From Pagrus major (Eukaryota; Chordata; Actinopteri; Spariformes; Sparidae), in assembly GCF_040436345.1 (NCBI RefSeq), contig NC_133238.1, positions 13,682,147-13,746,146 of the forward strand: 64,000 bases of DNA. The letters run 5' to 3'. Shown here one piece after another: positions 36,097 to 58,215 of the stretch. The notes beneath the pieces are model-generated. The model searched no databases. It saw only the letters and a program-made list of their open reading frames with translations, and was not told where the DNA came from. Position numbers and translations under genes: made by a program. Each line of letters opens with the position of its first letter. The stretch's first letter is position 1.

Positions 36097-38986
36097 ACAG
36101 TGTCGACGCCCCCGCTGCTAGAAGCTTCTCTAACTCATTCATTATAATTATTTCTATGATGTGAAGAAACAGTTTCAGCAGCTGAAAACATTTAAAGCTT
36201 TCTCGCTCAGTCATTTTATCAATATTCATATTGATCACATCTGAAGCGTTTGATTGATTACACATTAGGAGTTCACAGCTTTCTCACTCTGTTTGTATTT
36301 AGGAATAAAAGATGTGAGTCAACATGAAACCTTAGCAACACATTATTTTACAGGTCAGCTACTTTATCATTAATAATAATTAATAAAGTTTCCTGAAGAG
36401 AACGAGGTGAGTTCATCATGAAGACTTCACACACATGAATCTGAATTCTCTTTAGTCTCACATTGTTATTGTCACAGTAAGTTGATCTCTTCAGAAATGT
36501 TTGCATGTGAACGTGTTACAGGAGGAAAATGGTTTTAATGTAGTTTATAATCACTCCATAATATGAGTTTCAGTGTCAAACCGATCAAAACCACATTTTA
36601 TAATAAGATATATAACGTGTATATTTACACTGAGACAAATGTTCTCCATTCATCATGTGCTGCAGTGTATTCATGGATGTAATAGATTACTTTGATCATG
36701 AAGACCTTGACCCTTCAGACAGTTCTGAACAGTCTGTTTTCTCCTGAGTGGATTCATGGACGTTTATTGTGGACTGACATCAGAAATGAGTTCCAAGATT
36801 TAAAGAAAAATTTCCTTAAAAATCAAACTTGTTTAACCAAAATATTACATTCTTTTAAACCCACATAAATACCATTCATTTAAAGAGACGTTATGTTTAA
36901 TAGTAATTTAAACTACACGGAAACAGGAAACTGCACCTTTAACTCCAGACCTGTCAAAATAAAGTGTTAAACTTTGAAAATGATGTGAGGCTGCTTCGCT
37001 CTTTAACTCTGTTTGAAATGAAAACAGCTTCACAACAATACGTGTACATGAACATTAAATCAATAAATGGTGACAAACATACAGAGTCTCTGACTGATTG
37101 ATTAGATACTGATGATTGGAAATAGGTGAGGTCAGATTTCTGCTCTCAGGTCTAATTACCAATTATTGATTTTGAAAGTTTTCTGATATGACACGGACTG
37201 TTTGTTTCTTTATTCAGCTGCCGGAGGAAATGAGACAAATAATTTGATCAAAAATAAAAACATATTTATTAATGAACGAACAGATACATGTTCAGTTAAA
37301 GTTATTATTTTAACTATTAGTTGAATGCATTTGTATTTAACAGATTAATTCTGTATTCATTGATTTCAAAACACCTGAGAGGATGCAGCTGTCGATCAGA
37401 CAATGTGGACACACTCACAGTGACACAGGTGAAAACACTTGAATGAAGTAAAACATGAAGACAGATTTGTCCGATTCTTCCTGATGGGACCTGAAGGCAG
37501 CAGCAGGTGGGCGTGTTGGACAGATGGTGTGCCCATGGTGAAGGTGGAGGGCAGGTGACAGAAATTAAACAATCCATGAGTCATTAAAAGGTTTTTATAA
37601 AATAAAATAAGTAAATAATTAAATAATTTGTGTTTCAGTAAGTGGAAGTGTTTTAGTTTGACTCATTAGACAATATTTAAAAAATAAGTAATTTCAATCT
37701 GATGACATTTAAGTTATGATTTCAAAATAAATAATAAATATGCAGAAGATATTTTTCAAAATACAACAATATGATGTTGACTTAAATTAAGCATCTTTTA
37801 CAGTGCAGTGTACTGTTAATTTCACAGTTTATTGTTCATCATTTTAATATTTTAACTATACATAATTTTTTACAGTGTAGTCGTATTGTTTTTTTTACAA
37901 TGTATTGTTATGTTTTTACGGTGAAATGTATTATTTTTTACAGTGTGGTGGATTGTATGTGTTCTACATTACAGAGTGTAGTTTTATTTTTACAGTGTAA
38001 TCGTAGTCTACATTTACATTACATTTACATTACATTACATTTACATTACATTTACATTACATTTACATTTAGGGCGTTTAGCAGACGCTTTTGTCGAAAG
38101 CAAATTACAATAAGAACATTTGTCACAAGAAAGAAACCACAACATATCACCGTCCATAAAGTAGAAAAGGGTTAGGGGGTTAATTTTCAGGCTCTCATCT
38201 CATCTGAGCAAAGTAGCTGATATTTATCAAGATACCGTAAGTACAAAAGTGCTGTGATGTTAGTGCTGAGGGTCAGAACATACAAGTGCATATAAATGTT
38301 TTTTTTGAGGGGGGGTGGGGGGTGGAAGAGAGTCATGCGATGCGGGGTCGAGGTGCGTTTTTTGTGTTTTTTTTACAGTGTATTGTGTATAACTGGAGTG
38401 TTCAGGAAATTACGTCAGCCCGTGTGGACACACTGCCCAGCTGTTCCGGGTGTCTGACGTCACTCTGTGTCAAGTTTTCTACTCAAAACGTTGAAATGGA
38501 GGAAACTGACCAGTGTACTACCAAAATAAGAGCACACGAATAGCGTTGATAGTCATGCTTACAGTCTTTGTCTTTTTTACTGTGATCACATATTTATCAC
38601 AGTACACGTACTCAATCAGTACTACCCCATTAATAACTCCACTGTAGTACTTTTACTTCCTGAACTGTGACCTGAGGTTTACTATCGTTTTATAAATATT
38701 ATCTTGACATTATTGTCTTGTGTTGTCCTCTGTGATACAGACTCTGTTGTGGTTGACACTGTGACAAAGATTAAAAATGTTTGATGTGTTTTGGAACAAA
38801 CGGTTTAAGAACAGCTGAGAACTTACTGATGAGCTTTTACTGTGAAATTCTGCACAGGAAGTGATGTGTGTGTTGGTCGGAGCTTGACGCAGAAGAAGTT
38901 GCAGCTCGATCGCTGAGAAGCTAACACAAAACATGAAACTTTGATCAAAAAACACAGATGAAGAAGAAGCTGCTGCTGACGTCATC
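36097..38986. other. Intergenic region, cd59-like to snx9
   Basis: The cd59-like 3' UTR probably ends near 36320. The rest is AT-rich with no supported gene. It contains one copy of an unnamed interspersed repeat (about 36655-36790), TTTACAGTGTA-type short repeats (37800-38000) and a common teleost repeat (37985-38170). Confidence 0.45.
37985..38170. repeat. Common teleost interspersed repeat fragment
   Basis: A CATTTACATTA tandem stretch leads into TTTAGGGCGTTTAGCAGACG, then CTTTTGTCGAAAGCAAATTA. This core (AGCAGACGCTTTT..C.AAAGC..TTACAA) is one I recognise as widespread in fish genomes. I cannot name its family with certainty. Confidence 0.65.
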
Positions 38987-48333
<9,347 letters not shown>

Positions 48334-50346
48334 GGAAGAGGATGACATCACTGATGACATCACTGTTACATTTCTAACAAAATAAAATGATTTAAAGTTT
48401 GTTTGATATTAATGATCCAGTAATTATTAATGTTTGTTATAAACTGATGATTTTACACATTAAACTGATTTATTTTATGTTGATTCTGTAAATGATGTAA
48501 AAACACGCTTCATGTTATAAACGTCATGTTTTCACTGTATTTTACACATTAAAGTCGTCTTTGTTTCACTCTGTAACATTTATATTTAAAACGTGATTCT
48601 ATAATGTTATTCAGTGTGTTGATTATAGAACATTATACTAACCCATGACATCAGTAAAATACACAAAATAATATTTATACATCACGTGTGTTATTGTTTA
48701 TAAACATGCTTTCAAATCTAACTTTCATCATTACTTCTGAATAGAATACTAAATTACAAGAAGACTAACACGGCAATCAGTAGAGTGCATACCTCCACCA
48801 AGGCCAACAGTCCCCTTGAAGTCCAACCAACACAACAACCAACCGACCAACACAACAACCAACCAACCAACCAACCAACCAACCAACCGACCAACACAAC
48901 AACTAACCAAGACAACAACACACCAACACAACAACCAACCAACACAACAACACACCAACCAACCAACACAACAACTAACCAACACAACAACCAACCGACC
49001 AACACAACACACCGACCAACCAACCGACCAACACAACAACTAACCAAGACAACAACCAACCAACCAACCAACCAACCGACCAACACAACAACCAACCGAC
49101 CAACACAACACAACACACCGACCAACCAACCAACACAACTAACCAACACAACAACAAACCCACACAACACCACACCAACACAACACAACACCAACAGACC
49201 AACCAACCAACAACACACCAACACAACAACAAACCAACACAACAACAACACAACACACCAACCAACAGACGCAGGTGAAAACATGACCTCCTGGGAAAAG
49301 TTTGAGATGAACATTAAAATTAAAAGCAAAAAGTGACTTTATTATAAAAGTTGTCACAATATTTGGATGAAAGATTGTAATTTTACAAGAGAGTTGTTGT
49401 TTTAAAGACTGATAATTTAACATGACAACAGTCACATAACAACACACAGACACACAAACACACTGAGGAGAATCATTGTGTACAAAGTTCACTGATGAAT
49501 TTATTACAAGAAGCTGAAGGATTGATGTGACTGTGAAGAAATAAATGTTCATTTTATACAGACTACAACAGTCACTGTGTTGTATGATGATGGTGATGAT
49601 GATGATGATGATGTCAGTGCTGTCTGCAAACAGAACCATGAAAAACCTTCATTATGTTCCTCAGTTCACACCAAACTCCATTAAAAAAACAGCTAGTTTA
49701 AATCATTCTTCTTCAGTTCAATATGCTGAATACATCATTGATTCAAACTGTTAAATTCTAATATTTCAGTGTTTGTTACAAACTTCACATTAAACTTTGT
49801 TTAAAAATCTCTAGTAAAAGTTCATTTAGGGTAGCCGAGCTTTTACTAATCAATCGAATGAAGTCTGCTGATGAATTCAGCGAGGATTACTGATGATTTG
49901 TATTGATCAATAAAAGCTGTTCATTAATGTTCTACATGGTGTATTTGCCAGGACTAAGAAACATAACATTTCTAGATTTTTGAATGGAGTTTGGTTTGGT
50001 GAGTCTGTTTCACTATACTGGTTCACTGCTCTGATGTTCACCTGTATGAACGACTGATGACCTGCAGGTGAGTCTGTCAGTGTGCTGCTGCCACCTGCTG
50101 GCACATGACTGAACTGCAGTGTTAACACATTCAAACGCTAAAACTTTATTGATCTGTACTGAATTATTTTGACATTAACTGTTTTCATTACTTACTAAAG
50201 TTTGGTAATAGGAATTTTAGTTTTTCTACTTCAAAATAAAGATTTGATTGTTTTTTTACTGATATAATCTAATTAATTGTATTTATTTTTAAACATTTTA
50301 AATATGTTTGATTAAAATCCGCGGATCAGAAATCTAATCAAACAGA
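48334..50346. other. Region between snx9 and iqca1 3' ends
   Basis: Holds the snx9 3' UTR, the element at 48773-49303, a GAT/ATG triplet run near 49585-49613 and AT-rich sequence. TTTATT near 50282 is a possible polyadenylation signal for the minus-strand iqca1 gene. No other gene is seen. Confidence 0.45.
48773..49303 (-). mobile_element. TIR-type interspersed element with expanded GTTG core, copy A
   Basis: One end reads CAGTAGAGTGCATACCTCCA then CCAAGGCCAACAGTCCCCTT. The other, on the opposite strand, reads AGGAGGTCATGTTTTCACCT then GCGTCTGTTGGTTGG. These are the inverted ends of a widespread vertebrate repeat I recognise, also present at 59305-59999. Between them is 430 bp of CCAA/CACAA simple repeat. 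Confidence 0.75.
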
Positions 50347-50706
50347 TTACTCTTCCTTCTTCTTTGTCTTCTTTTTGTCCTCTCTGCTCTTCTTCCTCCC
50401 TGCGGTCCCTCCTCCTTCTTCTTCATTGGTGTTGGTGGCTCGTGCCCTCCTGCGGCCCAGCGGCGTCTTCCTGAACCAAACCTGAACAAACAAACTTCTG
50501 CTTCATTTCAACAAACACAGAAACTCTTACGCTAACCTGTTACCATAGCAACAACCGCTGACAACCACTTAGCAACAAGTTAGCCTCTATTAGCATCGAC
50601 CTGCTACAGCTAACAAACAAACAAAGGTTTTTTGTTTGTTGTGACCTCTGACCTTGAAGGCCTCCTCCTCCTCCCTGTACACCGGCTCCAGAGGGCGGAG
50701 CTTCTT

Positions 50707-50778
50707 CAGCCTGTGTGGGCGGAGCTTCTTCAGCCTGTGTGGGCGGAGCTTCTTCAGCCTGTGTGGGCGGAGCACCCA
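50707..50778 (-). repeat. 24-bp coding triplication in iqca1
   Basis: CTTCTTCAGCCTGTGTGGGC plus GGAG occurs three times in the penultimate exon, encoding LRPHRLKK three times in frame. It falls in the C-terminal lid region of the AAA domain. Confidence 0.93.
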
Positions 50779-51467
50779 GCGGACCGCCTGCAGGATGTGA
50801 CCCTGAGTGAAGCTGTCTGTGATTTTAGCCAATGAGCTGAGGTCCAGACCCGGAACATGCTCAACCCCCTCACAGCGCAGCAGCTCCCTCCACAGCACTA
50901 ATGAAAAATGCTAGTGTTAGCATTAGCAGGGAGCTTAGCCTGTTATGCTAATATTAACATTAAACAAGGCAATACAATATGCTAATGCTAACATAGAGAA
51001 AACCTATGTTTTACTAATGTTAGCATTACTATAATAGCTCTAATGTTACATGATAACATTTATTTTCAAATGCTAAATGTGCTAATGTTTTAGCTTATTC
51101 TAGAAACATTTGCATATAGAAATAGATGTTAATATGCTAATGACTTTTCCTAGTCTGGAGCTGTAGTCTGGTCTGGGGATCAGGAGGATCCTCTTGAAGA
51201 CTTTACAGAATGGTTTGATGTCAGCATCAAACGGTCTTCAAGTGGTTCCGATCACCAGAACCCGATCCTCCGGTTTCAGAGTCTTCAGAGACTTCAGGAG
51301 GTTTTTCTTCAACCTGCGAGGATCAAACTGGAACACAGTGTGGACAGCAGATACCTCAGCCCTTCAGAATAAAATGTCTCAGCCCTTCAGAATAGAATGT
51401 CTCAGCCCTTCAGAATAAAATGCTCAGCCCTTCAGATTAAAGTTAGTAGTTTCCTGTTACCAGTAGG

Positions 51468-51906
51468 CGATTTGAGGGGGGATGAGGGGGGATGCCGTCC
51501 CCCTTGTTAGCAAAATTACCAAAAAGCATCCCCCTTGTTAACCTGCCATCACTCTCCATCCCCTAGTAGCAGAAAGTGTGTTACAAATCACAAGCGGCTG
51601 CGATCAGCTCCGGCACACAGTGGAGTCAAGCCGTGCACGGCTGCTTTGCGTTCCGGCTGCCTGGTCGATTTTTGACGGAAGCCGCAACAAGCTGCACAGA
51701 GCAGATCGCGTCAGCAGGAAGTCAGAGACACAGGAACGGCATAGAGCATCCGGTCAATTTTCAAAATAAAACACCGTGTGCAGACTCCCGATTGTATAAA
51801 AACGAAAAATGACCAGATCAACAAAATCTGAGCAAGTCAACAAAATCGGGCAGGCCAAAGGCTCGGTTCTGAAATGTTCCCGCTGGGTTCTCTTTGTACA
51901 TTCATG
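51468..51906. repeat. Unclassified interspersed repeat in iqca1 intron
   Basis: GGCGATTTGAGGGGGGATGA, CCCCCTTGTTAACCTGCCAT and a GC-rich continuation. A related block (GGTGATTTGAGGGGGGGCAC then CTCCTGTTAACCTTC) lies near 60012-60060. I cannot classify it. Confidence 0.5.
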
Positions 51907-52373
51907 GGCTGTGTCTCAATTCAGGGGCTGCATCCTTCAAGGACGCAGCCTTTGCGGCCCACGAAGGCCGGGTCCTTCGGAGGTACCTTCGAAAGCCGCG
52001 TCCACCGTTGTTAAATGGGACGGTCCAGCCTTCGGAGCATTTCCTGCTTGCGTCACCAGATGTACCCGCCCCTTACCCTTACGTCACGATTGTGAATGAA
52101 GAGATGCATTAAAGTCTGTTTTGGTTCAAATCTATCAAACGCGTACATTTATTTGTGTGTGTACAAAAATTAACGACAAAATGTGTCAAATCTAAATTGA
52201 ATTATCAACATTACAAAATAAACATTAACCCAAAAAGAGGGAAGGGCAGGCTGCATCTGTGGGCTGCATTTGAAGGAGCCTTCGAATTGGGACAGTCTTC
52301 GCGCGGCGTTGTGACGTAATCGGCCTTCAAATGCGCCCTTCGAGGGCTGCGGCCCCTGAATTGGGACACAGCC
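51907..52373. mobile_element. Non-autonomous DNA transposon with TIRs, copy 2
   Basis: The inverted ends are GGCTGTGTCTCAATTCAGGG and CCCCTGAATTGGGACACAGC. The flanks are CATG|GGCTG and CAGCC|ATGG, compatible with a 3-bp ATG target duplication. The internal sequence GCATTAAAGTCTGTTTTGGT is shared with copy 1. It lies in the iqca1 intron where the Walker B exon is expected. Confidence 0.85.
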
Positions 52374-52724
52374 ATGGTATGATGCCGTGCGGAGGGCGGA
52401 ACAAAACCTGGAGCAGACGCGACGTCATAGAGCAGCTTCCGGTGGATCCCCAGCGTCTCTCGTGTAGAGGAGGAGCACAACAAGTTTGCTTGTTCTAAAC
52501 TAAAATGTTACTTTCTGTCAGTGTTTTCAGTCTCTGTTCAGAACATGGCGGCTCATGTTATGTTGGTAATTGTCATTTTTGTGCTGGTTTATAGTTTAAC
52601 CATTAGTGAGGAAGCTGTTACATTTCCTGACACCAGCTGTTTTATTAGTTGAAGCGCCCTCTGCTGGACAAACTATGTCATTACACCAATTTTAAATTAC
52701 CCCAAGCATGTTTTTCTCAATTAT

Positions 52725-52840
52725 AGTTTTTAAATATAAGGTTTTCATATCGGTGCATATCGGACAATATATACGCGGAAACCGATATATCTGTGAGAGG
52801 CTCATATCGGCCGATAAATCGGTCGGGCTCTATTATTTTG
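52725..52840. repeat. TATCGGCCGATA-type interspersed repeat fragment
   Basis: ACCGATATATCTGTGAGAGG then CTCATATCGGCCGATAAATC and GGTCGGGCTCTA. This is a repeat end I recognise as common in vertebrate genomes, family not assigned. Confidence 0.5.
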
Positions 52841-53589
52841 CACAATGTTCATTTTGTGTCCTTCAAGGAATTTAGATGGTAAAAAATTCCGAGCGGTCAT
52901 GTAACTTAAAATGACCCTGCCTGTAGTGTATTGTGAGAAACATGAGAAAACCCTGCCTGAATAAACTCAGTCCACTGCGTACAGTTTAAAGGTGTATTTA
53001 CTCATTACCTTAATACAGTTATAAAAGGACAATTGTAGCAGGGAGAGAAGGAAGATAACTGGATCAAATGGAATTGGAGAATTAGGAATGTCAGTTATGG
53101 TTAAGGCGTCCTGCAACAATGTCCTCTGGGAGGTGTACAGGTGTGTCGGGGCAGGGTGGTGCTCCCATTGAGCCTCCCCCCAGTTAAAAATTAACAAATC
53201 ACCTACTGCCTGTTACCTGCCGGTCGCTTTTTAGGGACAGGAAGTTCAGATCTCTCATTGAAGGAACACATTTGTGGATAAATTCCAGGTTTTCCAGATT
53301 TTACAGGCGGACCTTGAAGGCGAGGTGCAGTAGGTAGGCAGCTCCGCCCCTGCTGGGGTACCTGGTGCCCAGGTGGGCAGGGCTCAGGTGGAACAGGTGA
53401 GCGCCGGTCTCGCTGCAGACGGCGTGGACAAACATCATCTTCCCGACTCCAGATGGACCGGCCAGCAGCAGAGTCTCAAGGACCGCCTGGGATCCTGGAG
53501 GGAAATCAAGGACTGCCGTGTGACATCATCACTGAGGAGTGAGGCATGATGGGTGGACAACCACTTCAAGCTTCACACAGCAGATTAAT

Positions 53590-54025
53590 GATGACTTATC
53601 TATGAGGTATTGATGAGTTATTGATGAAGTATTGATCAGGTATTGATGAGTTATTGATGAGTTATTGATGAAGTATTGATCAGGTATTGATGAGTTATTG
53701 ATGAAGTATTGATCAGGTATTGATGAGTTATTGATGAAGTATTGATAAGGTATTGATGAGTTATTGATGAAGTATTGATCAGGTATTGATCAGGTATTGA
53801 TGAGGTATTGATGAGTTATTGATGAAGTATTGATCAGGTATTGATGAAGTATTGATCAGGTATTGATCAGGTATTGATGAGTTATTGATGAGTTATTGAT
53901 GAGTTATTGATGAAGTATTGATCAGGTATTGATGAGTTATTGATGAAGTATTGATCAGGTATTGATGAAGTATTGATCAGGTATTGATGAGTTATTGATG
54001 AGTTATTGATGAAGTATTGATTGGT
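53590..54025. repeat. TATTGATGAG minisatellite in iqca1 intron
   Basis: About 40 units of 10-11 bp (TATTGATGAGT, TATTGATGAAG, TATTGATCAGG). On the gene strand it begins about 12 bp after the donor of the exon at 54037. Confidence 0.95.
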
Positions 54026-54522
54026 GATTAACTGACCCAGAGGCAGGACGGTATACAGAGTGATGAGCTGTCTGACATCAGACAGAGACGGCATCACTTC
54101 AGAGTTCACCTTTCTGAGGGCGGAGCCCAGGTAACTGTATTCACCTGGAGCTTGATGTTCATTGGTTGGATGAGGAAACCTTCCAGAATCAACTCCTTAC
54201 ACAGAGACTGTAAAGACCTGAGAGAAGAACCAATTACAGCTCAGAGAACATACCAACAGGTGAACTCACCTGTCTGCTGTCGGGTCCTTCTGTCTCTTCT
54301 TCTTAGTTTTCTTCTTCTACAAACAAATCAAAGTTACATTAAATGTTCTGATCATCACAGAGACTCCACCCGTCTGGAACGTCCCACACACAGAAACACA
54401 CACACCCTGATCACCTCTCATTAGAGACAGTGACCCAGACCTTTCTGTTTCCTCTCCTGGTCTTCATCTTTGTTTTGTCAACGAGCAGTTTGAGATTTTT
54501 CAGCTCCACCCATCCATCCAGC

Positions 54523-54985
54523 CTGGACACCTGGAAAATATTCAGAAACTTCAGTCTGCACACCTGGAAAATATTCAGAAACTTCAGTCTGCACACCTGG
54601 AAAATATTCAGAAACTTCAGTCTGCACACCTGGAAAATATTCAGAAACTTCAGTCTGGACACCTGGAAAATGTTCAAAAACTTCAGTCTGGACACCTGGA
54701 AAATATTCAGAAACTTCAGTCTGGACACCTGGAAAATGTTCAAAAACTTCAGTCTGGACACCTGGAAAATATTCAGAAACTTCAGCCTGGACACCTGGAA
54801 AATATTCAAAAACTTCAGCCTGGACACCTGGTAAATATTCAAAAACTTCAGCCTGGACACCTGGAAAATATTCAGAAACTTCAGCCTGGACACCTGGAAA
54901 ATATTCAAAAACTTCAGCCTGGACACCTGGAAAATATTCAAAAACTTCAGCCTGGACACCTGGAAAATATTCAGAAACTTAAGCC
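54523..54985 (-). repeat. 33-bp acceptor-derived minisatellite before iqca1 exon 9
   Basis: About 14 copies. On the gene strand the unit reads GGCTGAAGTTTCTGAATATT then TTCCAGGTGTCCA. Every unit ends in pyrimidine-rich TTTTCCAG and TCCAG|GCTG. The real exon 9 starts TCCAG|GCTGGATGG at 54522. Confidence 0.95.
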
Positions 54986-55838
54986 TGGAAAATATTTTTT
55001 TCAAAACAAATTCGAAAAACTGTAAAAAATATGAAAAATGAAATGATTAAAATAAGAAGATACACTGTAAAAAATTAAAAATAATGCACTGTAAGCCAGG
55101 GAATACAATGTAAAAAAAAAAGGACGGTTGAGATGTTTTAACTTCGTCAGGTCACAAACAGGACTCACCTAAAGTCGGACTTCCTGTTCCACTTCCGTCT
55201 CTCCTCTTTGAGCAGCTGGACGTCGACATACTGCTGGCAGTCATTACGGCAAGGCCACACGTCTGAATCGAGAGAAACAGGAAGTGTCAGGTGTGTGAGA
55301 ACTTTTATTTTCTCAGGACAAGACAGGAAGCATTTGAATCCACGACACGATAAAAAACAGTAAAATAATCTGATCCAGGTGCAGCTGACGGACTTCCTGC
55401 TGTTAACGGCTCCACTTCCTGTCTGGAAATGTGCATTTCCTGTGTGAGCAGCGGGCTCCAAGCCAATCAGAGAGCAGCTGGTGGATAAGATCAAGATCTG
55501 AGCTGAGATCAGTGGGAAACAGGAAGTTTGTTCACAAACAGAAAACAAAAACCCTGAAGTGACCTGAGAGCAGAGAGAACTGATCCCAGACCAGCTAATC
55601 AATAATCAGTAATCATTAAAACCTGATCCAGGTCCACAATGTGTGCTGAATGAGCTGTTAGCAGATCCTGTCTGCAGTGTACTGGATGTAATAGATCACT
55701 GTAATATTGAAGATTCTCAGTGGAGTTCTGAATCTTTTTTTCTGACTTCTGACTGGATTTATTCTGACGGACATAACAGATAATGATGTCATCAGGGAAG
55801 TGACATCACACTGAATCGCAAGTGTGAAACGTGTCACT

Positions 55839-56289
55839 GGCTGTGTCTCAATTCAGGGGCTGCATCCTTCGAAGGGCGCACTTGAAGGCCAATTACGTCA
55901 CAACGCCGCGCGAAGGCCGTCCCAATTCGAAGGCTCCTTCAAATGCGGCCTTCTTTTCCCTCTTTTTGGAGGACACACCGCTGCTATCCTTCGCAGCCTC
56001 CCATATCCCAAGATCCTTTGCGCACCCGAAACAGAAGAAAGAAAAAAGGAAAATGGTGAAATCAAGTGGTGTAGATCGTCACTTTTGCGGGCCTGGGCGG
56101 CAGAAATCGTGACATAAGGGTATGGGGCGGGAACATCTGGTGACGCAACCAGGAAATGCTCTGAAGGCGAGACCGTCCCATTTAACAACGGTGGACGCGG
56201 CCGTCAAAGGTCTCTCCGAAGGACTCGCCTTCGAAGGCCGCAAAGGCCGCGTCCTTCAAAGGATGCAGCCCCTGAATTAAGACACAGCC
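55839..56289. mobile_element. Non-autonomous DNA transposon with TIRs, copy 3
   Basis: The ends are GGCTGTGTCTCAATTCAGGG and CCCCTGAATTAAGACACAGC, inverted. The interior is rich in CCTTCGAAGG-like palindromes and has no coding capacity. It lies in an iqca1 intron. Confidence 0.88.
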
Positions 56290-56444
56290 ATTCAGTCAGT
56301 ACCAGGTGGAGGCAGAAGTGAGACAATCCAGCTCCCCCCTGAGGACGACCTGAGTTCATTTTGTCCCCCTTAACGACTTCAGACAGGAACCAGCTGCAAG
56401 GATTCATCCAGCTGTTATCTTCCTACAACAGACCAGACCACATG

Positions 56445-56802
56445 AGACATCGCCAGACCACATCAGACCACGTCAGACCACATCAGACCACGTCAGACCA
56501 CATCAGTCCACATCAGACCACATGAGACCATGTCAGACTACATCAGACCACATGAGACCACGTCAGACCACATGACACCATGTCAGTCCACATCAGACCA
56601 CATCAGACCACATGAGACCACATCAGACCACGTCAGACCACATCAGACCACATCAGACCACATCAGTCCACATCAGACCACATCAGACCATGTCAGACTA
56701 CATCAGACCACATCAGTCCACATCAGACCACATCAGACCATGTTAGACCACATCAGACCACATCAGACCACATCAGACCAGGTCAGACCACATGAGACCA
56801 GT
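56445..56802. repeat. 10-bp minisatellite in iqca1 intron
   Basis: About 35 units of ACCACATCAG with ACCACGTCAG, ACCATGTCAG and TCCACATCAG variants. Confidence 0.95.
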
Positions 56803-57134
56803 ATTCACTTAATATTGAATTAAGTTTAGTATTTTGTGAAGGAGAAAGTTTGTATTTGAAATTTGAAAGTCTATAAAGAAAAAAACGAGACTGTTTCCTC
56901 AAAATATATAAAGTTTATTATTCTGTCGACAGAGACAGTCGTACATAAGAATATAAATTAAACTTGTACCTCTGGTTCCTCCTTCTTCTTCTTCTTCTGT
57001 CCCGTGTTCTTCTTCTCTGCTCCTCCTCTCTTCTCTCTGTTCTTTCTTCCTTCTTCTCTCCTCCTCCCTCCTCGCTGCCAGCTCAGCTGAAACCTGACGA
57101 CACAGAAACATCACATCCATCTCACAGATGTTCA

Positions 57135-57335
<201 letters not shown>

Positions 57336-57884
57336 TTAAAAGAATATTTCTTGTTTCCAGTTCGACCAGTTCGACTTTTAGACTTGACACTGGGACGTAA
57401 AGAGATGATCAGGAGGAGGTCTGAGACACTCCTGAAGGTCAGAGGTCAACACTGATCAATAGCCTCTGATTGGTTGGAGTCCCTCCTGTCAAACCTGATT
57501 TAACACGTCCACTAATTTCTCCTTTAATTATTGATGATGTCATAAAGCAGACTGGTGATGTCATCAAACCTCTATTCAAACCTTGACCTGCTGCTGATGA
57601 TGAGGAACCACATCACAGGTCTGGTTGATGTCAAAGCCACAATACTTAATTAAACAACAACCCAGGATTGACAGGTTGATGTCTGTGGGTCGGTCCTCTG
57701 AACTTTGACCGTCCGGGGACTTGATGAAGAACTCTGATGGACTCTGTCAGGTTAAAGGTTCTGAAGGAGCCTGCAGGTTCTAACTGTGTGTCTCACAATG
57801 TGAAGATTTTACTAATAAAATGCTTTAAAACTCAGAAAAGTTTCAAATGTTTGATGCAATTGTTGCTGGAACCAGATTAACCAA

Positions 57885-58215
57885 AGAGAACCAGAGGAGC
57901 AACCAGAGGAGCAACCAGAGGAGGAACCAGAGGAGGAATCAAAGAAAACAGGGGACTGAATTAAACAGGATAACTCAAGACAACAGAATTAAACTAGAAT
58001 GAACTGAGGAACGGCAGCAATCCAAAAAACAGTGGAGGGACCACAGAAAAGAACCACAAGAGGGAGAATGAGAGGAGGAACAGGAACCAGAGTTGGGAGT
58101 AGAGGAGGAACCAAAGGAAGCAGAGGAATAGCCATGAGGAACCACAAACACCAGGAAACCATAGTAGAGGCCAGAAGAACCAGAGGAGGAGCCAAAGGAA
58201 CCAAAAGGCAAAAGA
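57885..58215. repeat. Degenerate GGAACCAGAG repeat in iqca1 intron
   Basis: Purine-rich units of AACCAGAGGAGGAACCA with much variation, extending thinly to about 58500. It obscures the end of the IQ-motif exon. Confidence 0.8.

Noticed and set aside
52211-52483. GC-rich stretch next to transposon copy 2, tested as the missing iqca1 Walker B exon
   Set aside because: No frame gives the expected hydrophobic strand followed by the acidic Walker B residues, and no acceptor-donor pair fits phase 0.
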